From NCBI GenBank assembly GCA_900550495.1, contig URSJ01000013.1:1-24808 (forward strand): DNA of 24,808 bases. The letters run 5' to 3'. The notes under the pieces were generated by a model that did no database searches, had not been told where the DNA came from, and saw nothing but the letters and a program-made list of their open reading frames with translations. The stretch's first letter is position 1, and each line of letters opens with the position of its first letter. This stretch comes from an uncultured Rickettsiales bacterium (GTDB taxonomy: Bacteria; Pseudomonadota; Alphaproteobacteria; Rs-D84). Made by a program: the position numbers and the translations under genes. Shown piece by piece: positions 1-7,775 of this stretch.

Positions 1-206
1 GCCTTTTCACGCGCAATCGCTTTGTCTATGTATTTGTATTCTTCAAAGTAGCCCAAGTTATGGATGTGTTTATCTTGGGTAAAACCGGGTATCAATTCCA
101 TCTTGTGTTCAAAGACACGGCGTTTCAGGTCATTGGTCACGCCAATGTATGTCGCACCGGCCGGTTTGTCAAACAGTATATATACCCAATAGCTGTGTCC
201 TGGCAT
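1..206 (-). CDS. GIY-YIG family endonuclease-like protein, 3' part beyond the window
   Basis: I translated the reverse strand from the ATG at 206. It reads MPGHSYWVYILFDKPAGATY followed by IGVTNDLKRRVFEHK, the classic VYIL...YIGVTNDL..R..EH pattern of the small single-domain GIY-YIG nucleases (YhbQ/UPF0213 group). About 68 residues are present and the C-terminus lies outside the window. Members of this group are thought to act on nucleic acids, but most have no defined role. A TATACT -10 box ends 6 nt before the ATG and there is no Shine-Dalgarno sequence, so the mRNA may be leaderless. The family is very likely; the cellular role is unknown. Confidence 0.85.
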   Translation of the reverse strand, partial: MPGHSYWVYILFDKPAGATYIGVTNDLKRRVFEHKMELIPGFTQDKHIHNLGYFEEYKYIDKAIAREK

Positions 207-212
207 AAGGTC

Positions 213-241
213 AGTATATAAAAACGCGCACCGCAACACAA
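213..241 (-). promoter_or_regulatory. Probable promoter of the GIY-YIG gene
   Basis: On the minus strand TTGTGT (236-241) is followed after 17 nt by TATACT (213-218). The -10 matches consensus at 5 of 6 positions; the -35 is weak (3 of 6). Only 6 nt separate the -10 from the ATG at 206, so the predicted transcript starts at or within a base of the start codon. Confidence 0.45.
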
Positions 242-256
242 GGTTTTAAAGACCCT

Positions 257-276
257 ATTCCTGCCTACGCAGGAAT
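257..276. repeat. Short perfect inverted repeat (intergenic hairpin element)
   Basis: ATTCCTGC (257-264), a 4-nt loop CTAC, and GCAGGAAT (269-276) form a perfect 8-bp stem. The sequence resembles the ATTCCTGC...GCAGGAAT palindromes dispersed between genes in many proteobacteria. No second copy was seen in this window. It is not followed by a T-tract, so I do not call it a terminator. Confidence 0.7.
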
Positions 277-310
277 GACAAGTTTTTAAGTTCTCTATTC
301 TTAAACTAAA

Positions 311-342
311 TCACTATATCACTCTGTCACTTATTCACTTTA
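311..342. repeat. Tandem 8-bp repeat, four units with TCACT core
   Basis: Four consecutive 8-bp units each begin with TCACT: tcactata, tcactctg, tcacttat, tcacttta. The region has no coding potential and lies between the GIY-YIG gene and infB. Confidence 0.75.
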
Positions 343-350
343 TAATTGCT

Positions 351-400
351 CTCTGAGAATCCGACACCCCGGCACTTCGTGCCCCCCCGGCTACCCAGAG
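351..400. repeat. Compound inverted repeat element
   Basis: CTCTG (351-355) and CAGAG (396-400) form the outer arms. GGCAC (371-375) and GTGCC (379-383) form an inner hairpin with a TTC loop, embedded in C-rich sequence. With the neighbouring repeats it makes up a repeat-rich gap downstream of infB. Confidence 0.5.
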
Positions 401-472
401 GGGAACTAAAAAAGCAAGTGCGCCGATGGTGCGCTATATCTGAACTCTGCTCTCTGCGCACTGCACTCTAAT

Positions 473-499
473 AAAAAACGGGGTGATGCCCCGTTTTTT
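473..499 (-). terminator. Bidirectional intrinsic terminator after infB
   Basis: CGGGG (479-483), loop TGATG, CCCCG (489-493), flanked by six A (473-478) and six T (494-499). The infB stop codon overlaps the T side. It ends the nusA-infB transcript and can also work from the plus strand. Confidence 0.9.
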
Positions 500-2924
500 A
501 TAACTGTGCGCGAACCTCTTGCACTTCGTAACACTCAACCCGGTCGCCCTCTTTCAAGTCATTATACTTGTCAAACGACATACCGAATTCAACGCCCGCG
601 CCAGATACTTCTTTGACCTCGTTCTTTTCACGACGCAATTCGCCAATTTTACCGTCATAGATAACGACGTTATTGCGCAACAGACGAACAAACGCGTCTT
701 TCTTTATCACACCTTCGGATATGCGACAACCGCCGACACGCGTGCCCTTGCCCACGGTAAACAGTGCGATAATATCGGCATATCCAATAAAGTTTTCTTT
801 CTTTTCCGGTGCTAATTTACCCGACAAGATTTCTTTGACTTCGTCGGTAATGCGATACACAACACTGTGATAGCGGATATCGACATTTCCGGCACGCGCC
901 ATATCGCGAACGGCCGCGTCCGCACGAACATTAAACGCAATAATCACTGCACCTGATGCTGTGGCCAAGCGGATATCGCCTTCGGTAATCTGGCCAACGC
1001 CAGATGACAGAATTTCAACCGATACCTTGTCTGTATGGATATCACGCAGCATGTCGGTAATTGCCTCGACACTGCCCTGGACGTCGGCACGCAGTATGAT
1101 TGGTAATACTAATTTCTTGTTTTCATCGCGACGGGCAAACAATTCTTCCAGTGATGAACGTTTAACCGCATTTGCCTTGTCCTTGGCCGCCTGGCGACGG
1201 TATGCCGCAACCTCGCGCGTTTGGGCGTCTGTTTCCATAACGTGCAATTCGTCACCCGCGTTTGGCACACTGTCCAGCCCCAGGACGACCGCCGGCTGGC
1301 CCGGGCGCACAGATTTCACGCGCACACCGGCCGAATTTATCAGACCGCGGACACGACCAAACGTTTCACCCACAACGAATACATCGCCGATTTTCAGTGC
1401 TCCCTGGCGCATTAAAATCGTTGCAGTTGCACCCAGGCCTTTTTCCATTTTCGCCTCGACGACATAGGCAACGGCGGGCATATCTGGGTCAGCCTTTAAG
1501 TCCATCATGTCAGCCTGTAATAAAATTGCCTCTTCCAGTTTATCCAGCCCGATATGTTTCGTTGCAGAAATTTCAACACACTGGACATCGCCACCCATGT
1601 CTTCTACCTGAACCTCTTGCTGTAACAAGTCAGTTTTTACACGGGTTGGGTTTGCTTCGGGTAAATCGATTTTATTGATAGCCACGATAAATGGAACCTT
1701 GGCCGCACGAATGTGATTTATCGCTTCTATCGTCTGGGGCATGATTGAATCGTTTGCTGCAACAACCAGAACGACTATATCTGCCATCTGGGCACCACGT
1801 GCACGCATTGCGGTAAATGTTTCGTGGCCCGGTGTATCCAAGAACGTAATATCGGCACCTGATTTTGTTTTAACCTCGTATGCAGATACGTGCTGGGTAA
1901 TACCGCCAGCCTCGCCCGCGGCAACGTGCGCGTTACGCATTGCGTCCAACAATGATGTTTTCCCATGGTCAACGTGCCCTACAACGGTGACCACCGGCGC
2001 ACGTGGTTGCATATGTGCCGGATCTGGTGCACGTTCCAACTGATCGGCATATGGTTTTACAACAACGCGTTTGACCGTCGCGCCAAATTCAGTGGCAACC
2101 AATTCCGCGGTATCCGCGTCAATAGATTGATTCTGGGACGCCATCATACCCATTTCCATCAATTTTTTTATAACGTTGCCAACCTTTTCTGCCATTGCCG
2201 CGGCCAGGTCTTTGACAGTAATCGTTTCGCCCAGCGCGACAACATGTTCCACCTTTTGCGGGGCGGTAAATATTGCACGCGCCTTTTCACGGAAACGTTT
2301 CAGCGACGCTTCGGACCGACGACGGTTTGCACCCCGAATTCCGATTTCATCATCGTCATCGCCATCACCAATAACGATATCATGCAATGAAATCTTGCCA
2401 GATTTTTTAAAATCTTTCTTGGACGCGTTGTGACGATTGTTATATCCGCGCGACGTATCATCATCATCGCCACCACGACCGTTGTTATTACGGGACGTAA
2501 AGTGCTGATTTTGTGGTTGTGACTGTTGCGTAGCAGCATGCTTTTTTGACGTAGATTCGGGTAATGACTTTTCTTCAATCACTGTTTCTGTCGCAGCGAC
2601 ATTTTCACGCGCCGCCAGTTGTGATTTTACCTGTTCGTATTCGGCGGCCTCGCGCGCAATTTCGGCTTCGCGGGCAGCAGCAGCGGCGGCCTCTTCGGCT
2701 TCGCGGGCACGACGCTGTTCTTCGCGGGCACGTGCCGCCTCGAGAACGGCACGCAATTTTTCATCCGCGGCGTTTTTTGGCGCACTTGGCGCAACCGGCT
2801 CATCACGCAATTCACGTGTGCCCGGTGCCACAACACGGCGACGACGTTCAACATATACTGCGTCACCTTTTTTGCTGTGCACCGCATCAATTGTTACAGA
2901 TTTTCCAAGTGTCAGTGTTGCCAT
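498..2924 (-). CDS. infB: Translation initiation factor IF-2
   Basis: This GTPase places initiator fMet-tRNA on the 30S subunit and promotes 50S joining. The 808-residue protein has a basic and Glu/Ala-rich N-terminal region (residues about 1-215) with a charged helical stretch at 55-105 and Asp runs at 153-156 and 189-192. An IF2_N-type domain follows at about 225-290. The G domain has GHVDHGKT at 316-323 (G1), GGITQHV at 340-346 (G2), DTPGHE at 363-368 (G3) and NKID at 417-420 (G4). The C-terminal beta-barrel and fMet-tRNA-binding domains complete the protein, so it is full length. The start is fixed by GGAG 6 nt upstream of the ATG. It lies 43 nt after nusA with no promoter seen between, so it is probably cotranscribed. 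No rbfA or truB follows, unlike the usual order. Confidence 0.98.
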   Translation of the reverse strand: MATLTLGKSVTIDAVHSKKGDAVYVERRRRVVAPGTRELRDEPVAPSAPKNAADEKLRAVLEAARAREEQRRAREAEEAAAAAAREAEIAREAAEYEQVKSQLAARENVAATETVIEEKSLPESTSKKHAATQQSQPQNQHFTSRNNNGRGGDDDDTSRGYNNRHNASKKDFKKSGKISLHDIVIGDGDDDDEIGIRGANRRRSEASLKRFREKARAIFTAPQKVEHVVALGETITVKDLAAAMAEKVGNVIKKLMEMGMMASQNQSIDADTAELVATEFGATVKRVVVKPYADQLERAPDPAHMQPRAPVVTVVGHVDHGKTSLLDAMRNAHVAAGEAGGITQHVSAYEVKTKSGADITFLDTPGHETFTAMRARGAQMADIVVLVVAANDSIMPQTIEAINHIRAAKVPFIVAINKIDLPEANPTRVKTDLLQQEVQVEDMGGDVQCVEISATKHIGLDKLEEAILLQADMMDLKADPDMPAVAYVVEAKMEKGLGATATILMRQGALKIGDVFVVGETFGRVRGLINSAGVRVKSVRPGQPAVVLGLDSVPNAGDELHVMETDAQTREVAAYRRQAAKDKANAVKRSSLEELFARRDENKKLVLPIILRADVQGSVEAITDMLRDIHTDKVSVEILSSGVGQITEGDIRLATASGAVIIAFNVRADAAVRDMARAGNVDIRYHSVVYRITDEVKEILSGKLAPEKKENFIGYADIIALFTVGKGTRVGGCRISEGVIKKDAFVRLLRNNVVIYDGKIGELRREKNEVKEVSGAGVEFGMSFDKYNDLKEGDRVECYEVQEVRAQL

Positions 2925-2967
2925 ATATTACTCCGTTTATCTGATGAATTTTACCCGCATACGTTTA

Positions 2968-4509
2968 TTATTCCGCATCACCCTGGGTTATGCCATATGC
3001 CAATTCACGTGCTTTCATAATTACACGACCAGCCAGACGCGTTGACATTGTGTCTTCGCCCAAGATTTCAATCAGTTCGTCTGTTGCCAAATCTGCCAGG
3101 TCAGACAATGATTTAACACCGTTTTCGCCTAGTTTCATAATAATCGGACGTTTGATAAAATCAAATTTCAACAAATCGTCAGACATGCCCAACGCATGAC
3201 CATTGTCGATGTATTCTTGTTCAACCTTGGTCAAATATGCCTTGGCGCGGGCCTGCAATTCGGCGGTCAATTCCGGATTAAATCCTTCGATAGATTCTAA
3301 TTCAGACGCGTCAACGAACGCAATTTCTTCAACGGTGCGGAACCCTTCGGTAATCAACAGATGTGCAATCATTTCATCGACATCTAACGCGCTGATAAAC
3401 AATTCGGTCTTTTCCTTGAATTCCTTGGCACGACGTTCTTGCTCTTCGGTTTCGTTCATAACGTCAATGTTCCAGCCCGTCAACTGGGACGCCAACCGGA
3501 CATTCTGACCGCGACGACCAATCGCCAATGACTGTTGATCTTCGTTCACAACGACGGCCGCGCTGCGTGTGTCTTCGTCAACGATGATTTTGGCAACCTT
3601 GGCCGGTTGCATTGCGTTGACAATGAACACCGCTGGGTCATCAGAATACAATATAACGTCAATCTTTTCACCGTGACATTCATTAATAACTGGTTGGATA
3701 CGTGTTCCCTTGATACCAACAGTCATACCAACCGCGTCAATGGACGGGTCCTGGGTTTCCACAGCGATTTTCGCGTGCGAGCCTGGCGCACGTGACACTG
3801 ATTTAATTTTAATAATACCTTCGTAAATTTCGGGAACTTCCTGGACAAACAGTTTTTCCATGAACATCGGATGTGTGCGGGTCAAGAAAATCTGTGGTCC
3901 AGAATTAGAACGCGCAACGTCCATAATCAATGCACGCACGCGGTCACCAACCGCCAGACGTTCGCCTGGAATCAATTCAGTGCCCTTGATATAACCTTCG
4001 GCCTTGCCGTTGATATCAACAAAAACATTGCCGAATTCAATACGTTTAACAACACCAGACACGATATCGCCAATATTATCCTTAAACTCTTCATACTGGC
4101 GACCTTTTTCTGCATCACGCACGCGGGCGGTCATAATTTGTTTTGCAGTCTGGAACGCCATACGACCAAATTCTGGTTCTGGTAATTGGTCTTCGACTGT
4201 GTCGCCAACAACTGGATTTGTGGCGTATTTTTTCGCCTGGTCAACGGTCAGCATTGTGTTTGGATCATATTCATCGCCAGCCGCATCCGGAGATTCAATT
4301 ACCGTAAACAGACGTTTGACATATATCGCCCCATTTTTGCGGTCAATGGTGGCCGTGATATTGAATTCTTCACCATATTTATGCTTAGCAATTTTGGCAA
4401 TCGCCGCTTCCAATGATTCAATAACGATTTCGCGGTCAATTTGTTTGTCCTGGGCCAATGAATCAATGGCCAATAACAAATCTTGACGGGGCATAGAAAC
4501 AAAAGACAT
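2968..4509 (-). CDS. nusA: Transcription termination/antitermination factor NusA
   Basis: NusA binds RNA polymerase and nascent RNA, controlling pausing, intrinsic termination and antitermination. The 513 residues show an N-terminal polymerase-binding domain (about 1-130), an S1 domain (about 147-213), KH1 (about 240-290) and KH2 with IGRRGQN at 330-336. Two C-terminal helix-hairpin-helix repeats follow (about 375-430 and 450-505). The length is normal for a NusA with the C-terminal repeats. The start is supported by AAGGAG 7 nt upstream of the ATG; Met6 would be too far from it. rimP, normally upstream, is absent, and there is no ylxR between nusA and infB. A strong promoter and a GC-rich leader hairpin lie upstream, which suggests control of the nusA-infB transcript through its leader. 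Confidence 0.98.
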   Translation of the reverse strand: MSFVSMPRQDLLLAIDSLAQDKQIDREIVIESLEAAIAKIAKHKYGEEFNITATIDRKNGAIYVKRLFTVIESPDAAGDEYDPNTMLTVDQAKKYATNPVVGDTVEDQLPEPEFGRMAFQTAKQIMTARVRDAEKGRQYEEFKDNIGDIVSGVVKRIEFGNVFVDINGKAEGYIKGTELIPGERLAVGDRVRALIMDVARSNSGPQIFLTRTHPMFMEKLFVQEVPEIYEGIIKIKSVSRAPGSHAKIAVETQDPSIDAVGMTVGIKGTRIQPVINECHGEKIDVILYSDDPAVFIVNAMQPAKVAKIIVDEDTRSAAVVVNEDQQSLAIGRRGQNVRLASQLTGWNIDVMNETEEQERRAKEFKEKTELFISALDVDEMIAHLLITEGFRTVEEIAFVDASELESIEGFNPELTAELQARAKAYLTKVEQEYIDNGHALGMSDDLLKFDFIKRPIIMKLGENGVKSLSDLADLATDELIEILGEDTMSTRLAGRVIMKARELAYGITQGDAE

Positions 4510-4547
4510 TTGTTTTCTCCTTGTTTGTTATATGTCTTTACTTATAA

Positions 4548-4572
4548 GGGCGGGGTCTTGTCAACCCCGCCC
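4548..4572 (-). promoter_or_regulatory. GC-rich hairpin in the nusA 5' leader
   Basis: GGGCGGGGT (4548-4556) and ACCCCGCCC (4564-4572) form a perfect 9-bp stem with a 7-nt loop. It lies inside the predicted 86-nt nusA leader, about 40 nt before the start codon. The minus-strand sequence after it is TTATAAG rather than a T-tract, so it is not a simple terminator. It may be a NusA-responsive pause, an attenuator or a stabilising structure. Confidence 0.6.
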
Positions 4573-4601
4573 CTAAAAAAACTTTTTTTAAGAACACACC
4601 G

Positions 4602-4629
4602 ATTATAGCAACGAATCGCCAGAAAGCAA
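4602..4629 (-). promoter_or_regulatory. Promoter of nusA-infB
   Basis: The minus strand has a perfect TATAAT (4602-4607), preceded after 16 nt by TTGCTT (4624-4629; 3 of 6 match). The predicted start is near 4595, giving a leader of about 86 nt that contains the GC-rich hairpin. Confidence 0.6.
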
Positions 4630-4650
4630 GGAAAATTAACAAGATATTAT

Positions 4651-4679
4651 TTGACGGGTTCGCTTTTGCGCTTTATACT
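4651..4679 (+). promoter_or_regulatory. Promoter of the lptF operon
   Basis: TTGACG (4651-4656), a 17-nt spacer and TATACT (4674-4679) match the housekeeping sigma consensus at 5 of 6 in each box. Only 7 nt separate the -10 from the lptF ATG at 4687, so transcription should begin at or one base before the start codon. Confidence 0.8.
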
Positions 4680-4686
4680 GCGAAAG

Positions 4687-5745
4687 ATGAAAATACTGGA
4701 CAGATATTTTGCGCGCCAGTTGGTCGCGATTTTTATCATGCTGCTGCTGGTGCTGACCGGGCTGGCGTGGATGGTTCAGATTATGTCTATGTTAAAATTC
4801 CTGTTAAATTACGGAATAAACCTGACTAACTTTCTGGGACTGACCCTGTTGATGATACCTTTCATTATATCTATTATCATACCGTTTGTTACGTTTATTG
4901 CCGTGATTTTTGTGTATAACAAGATGATTTCTGATAATGAAATCACAGTTATGGCGTCGGTCGGCCTGTCCCCACGGCAACTGGCACGCCCAGCAATCAG
5001 TTTGGCAGTGTTGCTGACAATTGTGCATTTAATACTAAATTTATGGATTGTTCCCGTCAGCCAGGCTAAATTTTACAGTGTGCAATGGAATCTACGTTAT
5101 GGCCTGGCCCACATGAAATTGCAAGAGGCTGCATTTACCGAATTGGCCAATGGACTGGTCGTCTATGTTGACAAGGTATCGGGCTATGACTTGTCCCAGG
5201 TGATGTTATCTGACACTCGTGACGAACACGCGCCTATAACAATATTTGCCGAGAAAGGCAAACTGGTATCCACTGCGCGGGGACTGTCCATTATTATGAC
5301 AAACGGTTCATTACAGGCACGTGGCGACGCAATGACCACGGGGACTTTTGATACATTTGATATGGATTTAAATGTTGGCGACCGCGGGGGCGACGATAGT
5401 TTTCGTGTTCGCCGCATACCAACATTGCAACTGATAAAATCTGTCTTGGACGCTCCATCAGAAAAGCAGCACCAGACCGTTTTATCCGAATTGGGCACAC
5501 GTTTCTTGGGCCCGATTATGAATTTGATTTTGGCGACATTGTGTGCGTTGATGCTGTTACGTACATCACTGTTACGTCGTCGCACCAGTTTCGCACCAAT
5601 GGCCGCTGTTGCAGCGATGGCACTCGCAATGGCAGGATTTATGTCGGCGTCAAATATGTTATCCAGTCTGACTGATTTAGGTCTGTTGATTCTGGCCCAA
5701 GGCTTGGTATTATTTGGTATAATGTTCGCACTGTATAGAAAATGA
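4687..5745 (+). CDS. lptF: LPS export system permease LptF
   Basis: LptF is one of the two inner-membrane permease subunits of the LptB2FG transporter, which extracts LPS and passes it to the periplasmic bridge. From the ATG the protein has 352 residues. Hydrophobic segments lie at about 12-33, 46-77 and 100-123, followed by a periplasmic beta-rich domain (about 130-265) and a C-terminal set of membrane helices (about 285-350). The cytoplasmic coupling region reads SDNEITVMASVGLSPRQLAR (82-101), typical of the family. The reading frame is open back to a TTG at 4651, but that codon lies in the -35 box, so the ATG at 4687 is the start. No Shine-Dalgarno sequence precedes it, consistent with a leaderless mRNA. 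The stop overlaps lptD by ATGA. LptG is the main alternative, but alphaproteobacterial LptF fits better. Confidence 0.88.
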   Translation: MKILDRYFARQLVAIFIMLLLVLTGLAWMVQIMSMLKFLLNYGINLTNFLGLTLLMIPFIISIIIPFVTFIAVIFVYNKMISDNEITVMASVGLSPRQLARPAISLAVLLTIVHLILNLWIVPVSQAKFYSVQWNLRYGLAHMKLQEAAFTELANGLVVYVDKVSGYDLSQVMLSDTRDEHAPITIFAEKGKLVSTARGLSIIMTNGSLQARGDAMTTGTFDTFDMDLNVGDRGGDDSFRVRRIPTLQLIKSVLDAPSEKQHQTVLSELGTRFLGPIMNLILATLCALMLLRTSLLRRRTSFAPMAAVAAMALAMAGFMSASNMLSSLTDLGLLILAQGLVLFGIMFALYRK

Positions 5746-7754
5746 AACGATTGATTCCGATTTTTGCATCATGCCTGGTTGCGACACATGCCGTCGCAAT
5801 ATCAATTGATCCAAACGCGCCAAAAACTATTACCGCCGATAAAATTGAATATGATGTAAAGTCTGAAACAATAAAAACATCGGGCAACACCGAAATTGTG
5901 AATACATCAGGCCAACGGGTAACGCTAACTGATTCGTATATCTCCAAAGACGGCAGTGACTTGGCTGGGGACGATATAAAAATCTGGCTGGGTCAACATG
6001 TATATATTGAATCTGATAATATCAGCCGCACTGGGACTGAAACAATTGCTAAAAATGCATTGTTTACTGCATGCGATGATTGCGACGCATTTGGCGACGC
6101 ATGGCGGATTTCAACAACCGAAATCCGTCACAGCATGAATACACGTATGTTACAATTCTATAATCCGGTAATGTGGACGTATGGATTGCCAGTATTATGG
6201 TTGCCGTATTTTGAAATGCCAGACCCAGGCGTAAAACACAAGAGTGGTTTTTTAATGCCTGATTTTAAATCCACTAATAATATGGGAACCCAAATAAACA
6301 TTCCGTTTTATATCGCACTGTCTGATACACACGATATGACGATAACGACATCATATTTGACCCAGGAAAATCCACTGTTCCAGTTGGAACATCGTCTGAA
6401 TCTGGCCCATTCTCAATATCGCACACGTGGCGCATTTACCCATAACCGCGAAGGCAAGGATCGTTGGTATATATTCAACAACGACATCATTGAAATGGGC
6501 GAAAATGCACGTGCAATGGTGTATTTGGAACGCGCATCTGATAAAACATTTTTGCAAAAGTACGGATTCTATGGCGACCAGCCATACTTGGATTCTGGTG
6601 CGAAACTGGAATTGTTTGGACAAAGCAGTTATGTTGTCGCCGACACACATATATTCCAAGAATTACGTTCAACTCAGGGTCACTGGGCCGCGCCATCTGG
6701 CAATATATTACCAAACATTCGCGCAGTGCATCAAACTGCGCCACTGTTTGACGAGACATATGCAACATTTGGAACTGATATTTTGGGGATTTCTGGGTCT
6801 GGAACCGCGTCTCAGCGTATTATTGGTGACGCACGTGTAACGTCGCCATGGACACTGTGGGGTGGCAATCGTGTTACACTCAGTCTGGACGCCAGATATG
6901 ACATATACAATTTTGACCACACAGATATGACCAACGGAACAAATTATACAGGACTGAAAAATCGTTTCTTGCCCAGCGGATATGCTGAATGGGCTTTACC
7001 TTTATATCGCCCTGGCGCATCATGGACCCAGGTTATTGAACCACGTGCGCGTATAACCATTATGCGTCGCACATCTGATGACAAGTTTGCCGCAAACAAT
7101 GATTCGGCGGGTGCGTTGCTGTCGGACGCGACCCTGTTTTCAAATAAACGATTTGCCGGGCTGGATTTGTGGGAAAACGGAAATTATGCCGATTATGGGG
7201 TGCGATGGTCTGCATTTAACACCGATGGTCGTATGATAGAGGCATTTTTGGGCCAGACCCATGATTTCCAGGACCGCAAAGCAACCGATCCCAATAGTGG
7301 ATTCAGAAACGGTGCATCTGACTATGTTGGCCGCATCGGGTTTAATAATATGAGTTGGTTGGATTTAACCAGTCGTTTTCGTCTGGCCCAAGAAAACCTG
7401 TCTTTGCGCCATATGGAAACATCTGCTATTATTGGTAACAGCGGAACATACTTGGATATCGGTCACATCTGGTCACAACAGTTTGATAACACATATACCG
7501 AAGAAGATACAATAAACGAATTAATGGGTGGCTTTGGCATTCAGTTATCTAATCGTTGGGCATTGCGATTTAATTCGGTCTATAATGCGACATTTGGCCG
7601 TTTCCATCGCCATACTGGTGGTATATTCTATAACCACCCGTGTTATTATATGTCACTGGAATATCGTCGTGATAACGCAATCAAAGATGACTATGTCGGA
7701 ACAACCACGTTCCAATTCAGATTTGGTATGGCGATAAACGGTCAACGCTATTAA
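5742..7754 (+). CDS. lptD: LPS-assembly outer membrane protein LptD
   Basis: LptD is the outer-membrane beta-barrel that, with the LptE plug, inserts LPS into the outer leaflet. The 670-residue precursor begins with a signal peptide (cleavage probable after HAVA, residue 19). An OstA/LptA-like N-terminal domain follows (about 25-110), with ITADKIEYDVKSETIKTSGN at 30-49, and then the barrel. The mature protein has only three cysteines: C111 and C114 in a CDDC motif, and C634 in HPCYYMSLEYRRD near the C-terminus. This fits the disulfide that locks the N-terminal domain to the barrel, though E. coli uses four cysteines. It is shorter than the 784 residues of E. coli LptD, as expected for this class. 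Its start overlaps the lptF stop by 4 nt. Confidence 0.95.
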   Translation: MKRLIPIFASCLVATHAVAISIDPNAPKTITADKIEYDVKSETIKTSGNTEIVNTSGQRVTLTDSYISKDGSDLAGDDIKIWLGQHVYIESDNISRTGTETIAKNALFTACDDCDAFGDAWRISTTEIRHSMNTRMLQFYNPVMWTYGLPVLWLPYFEMPDPGVKHKSGFLMPDFKSTNNMGTQINIPFYIALSDTHDMTITTSYLTQENPLFQLEHRLNLAHSQYRTRGAFTHNREGKDRWYIFNNDIIEMGENARAMVYLERASDKTFLQKYGFYGDQPYLDSGAKLELFGQSSYVVADTHIFQELRSTQGHWAAPSGNILPNIRAVHQTAPLFDETYATFGTDILGISGSGTASQRIIGDARVTSPWTLWGGNRVTLSLDARYDIYNFDHTDMTNGTNYTGLKNRFLPSGYAEWALPLYRPGASWTQVIEPRARITIMRRTSDDKFAANNDSAGALLSDATLFSNKRFAGLDLWENGNYADYGVRWSAFNTDGRMIEAFLGQTHDFQDRKATDPNSGFRNGASDYVGRIGFNNMSWLDLTSRFRLAQENLSLRHMETSAIIGNSGTYLDIGHIWSQQFDNTYTEEDTINELMGGFGIQLSNRWALRFNSVYNATFGRFHRHTGGIFYNHPCYYMSLEYRRDNAIKDDYVGTTTFQFRFGMAINGQRY

Positions 7755-7775
7755 AAACAACAAAGGGGAAAAAGG

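Noticed and set aside
4559..4564. TTGACA on the minus strand in the loop of the nusA leader hairpin as a second promoter
   Set aside because: No good -10 lies 16-18 nt downstream (GTAAAG or TAAAGA only), and a perfect TATAAT exists further upstream.
4651..4686. N-terminal extension of LptF from TTG at 4651
   Set aside because: The TTG is the -35 box of a near-consensus promoter whose transcript would begin about 4686. The ATG at 4687 gives the expected LptF N-terminus.
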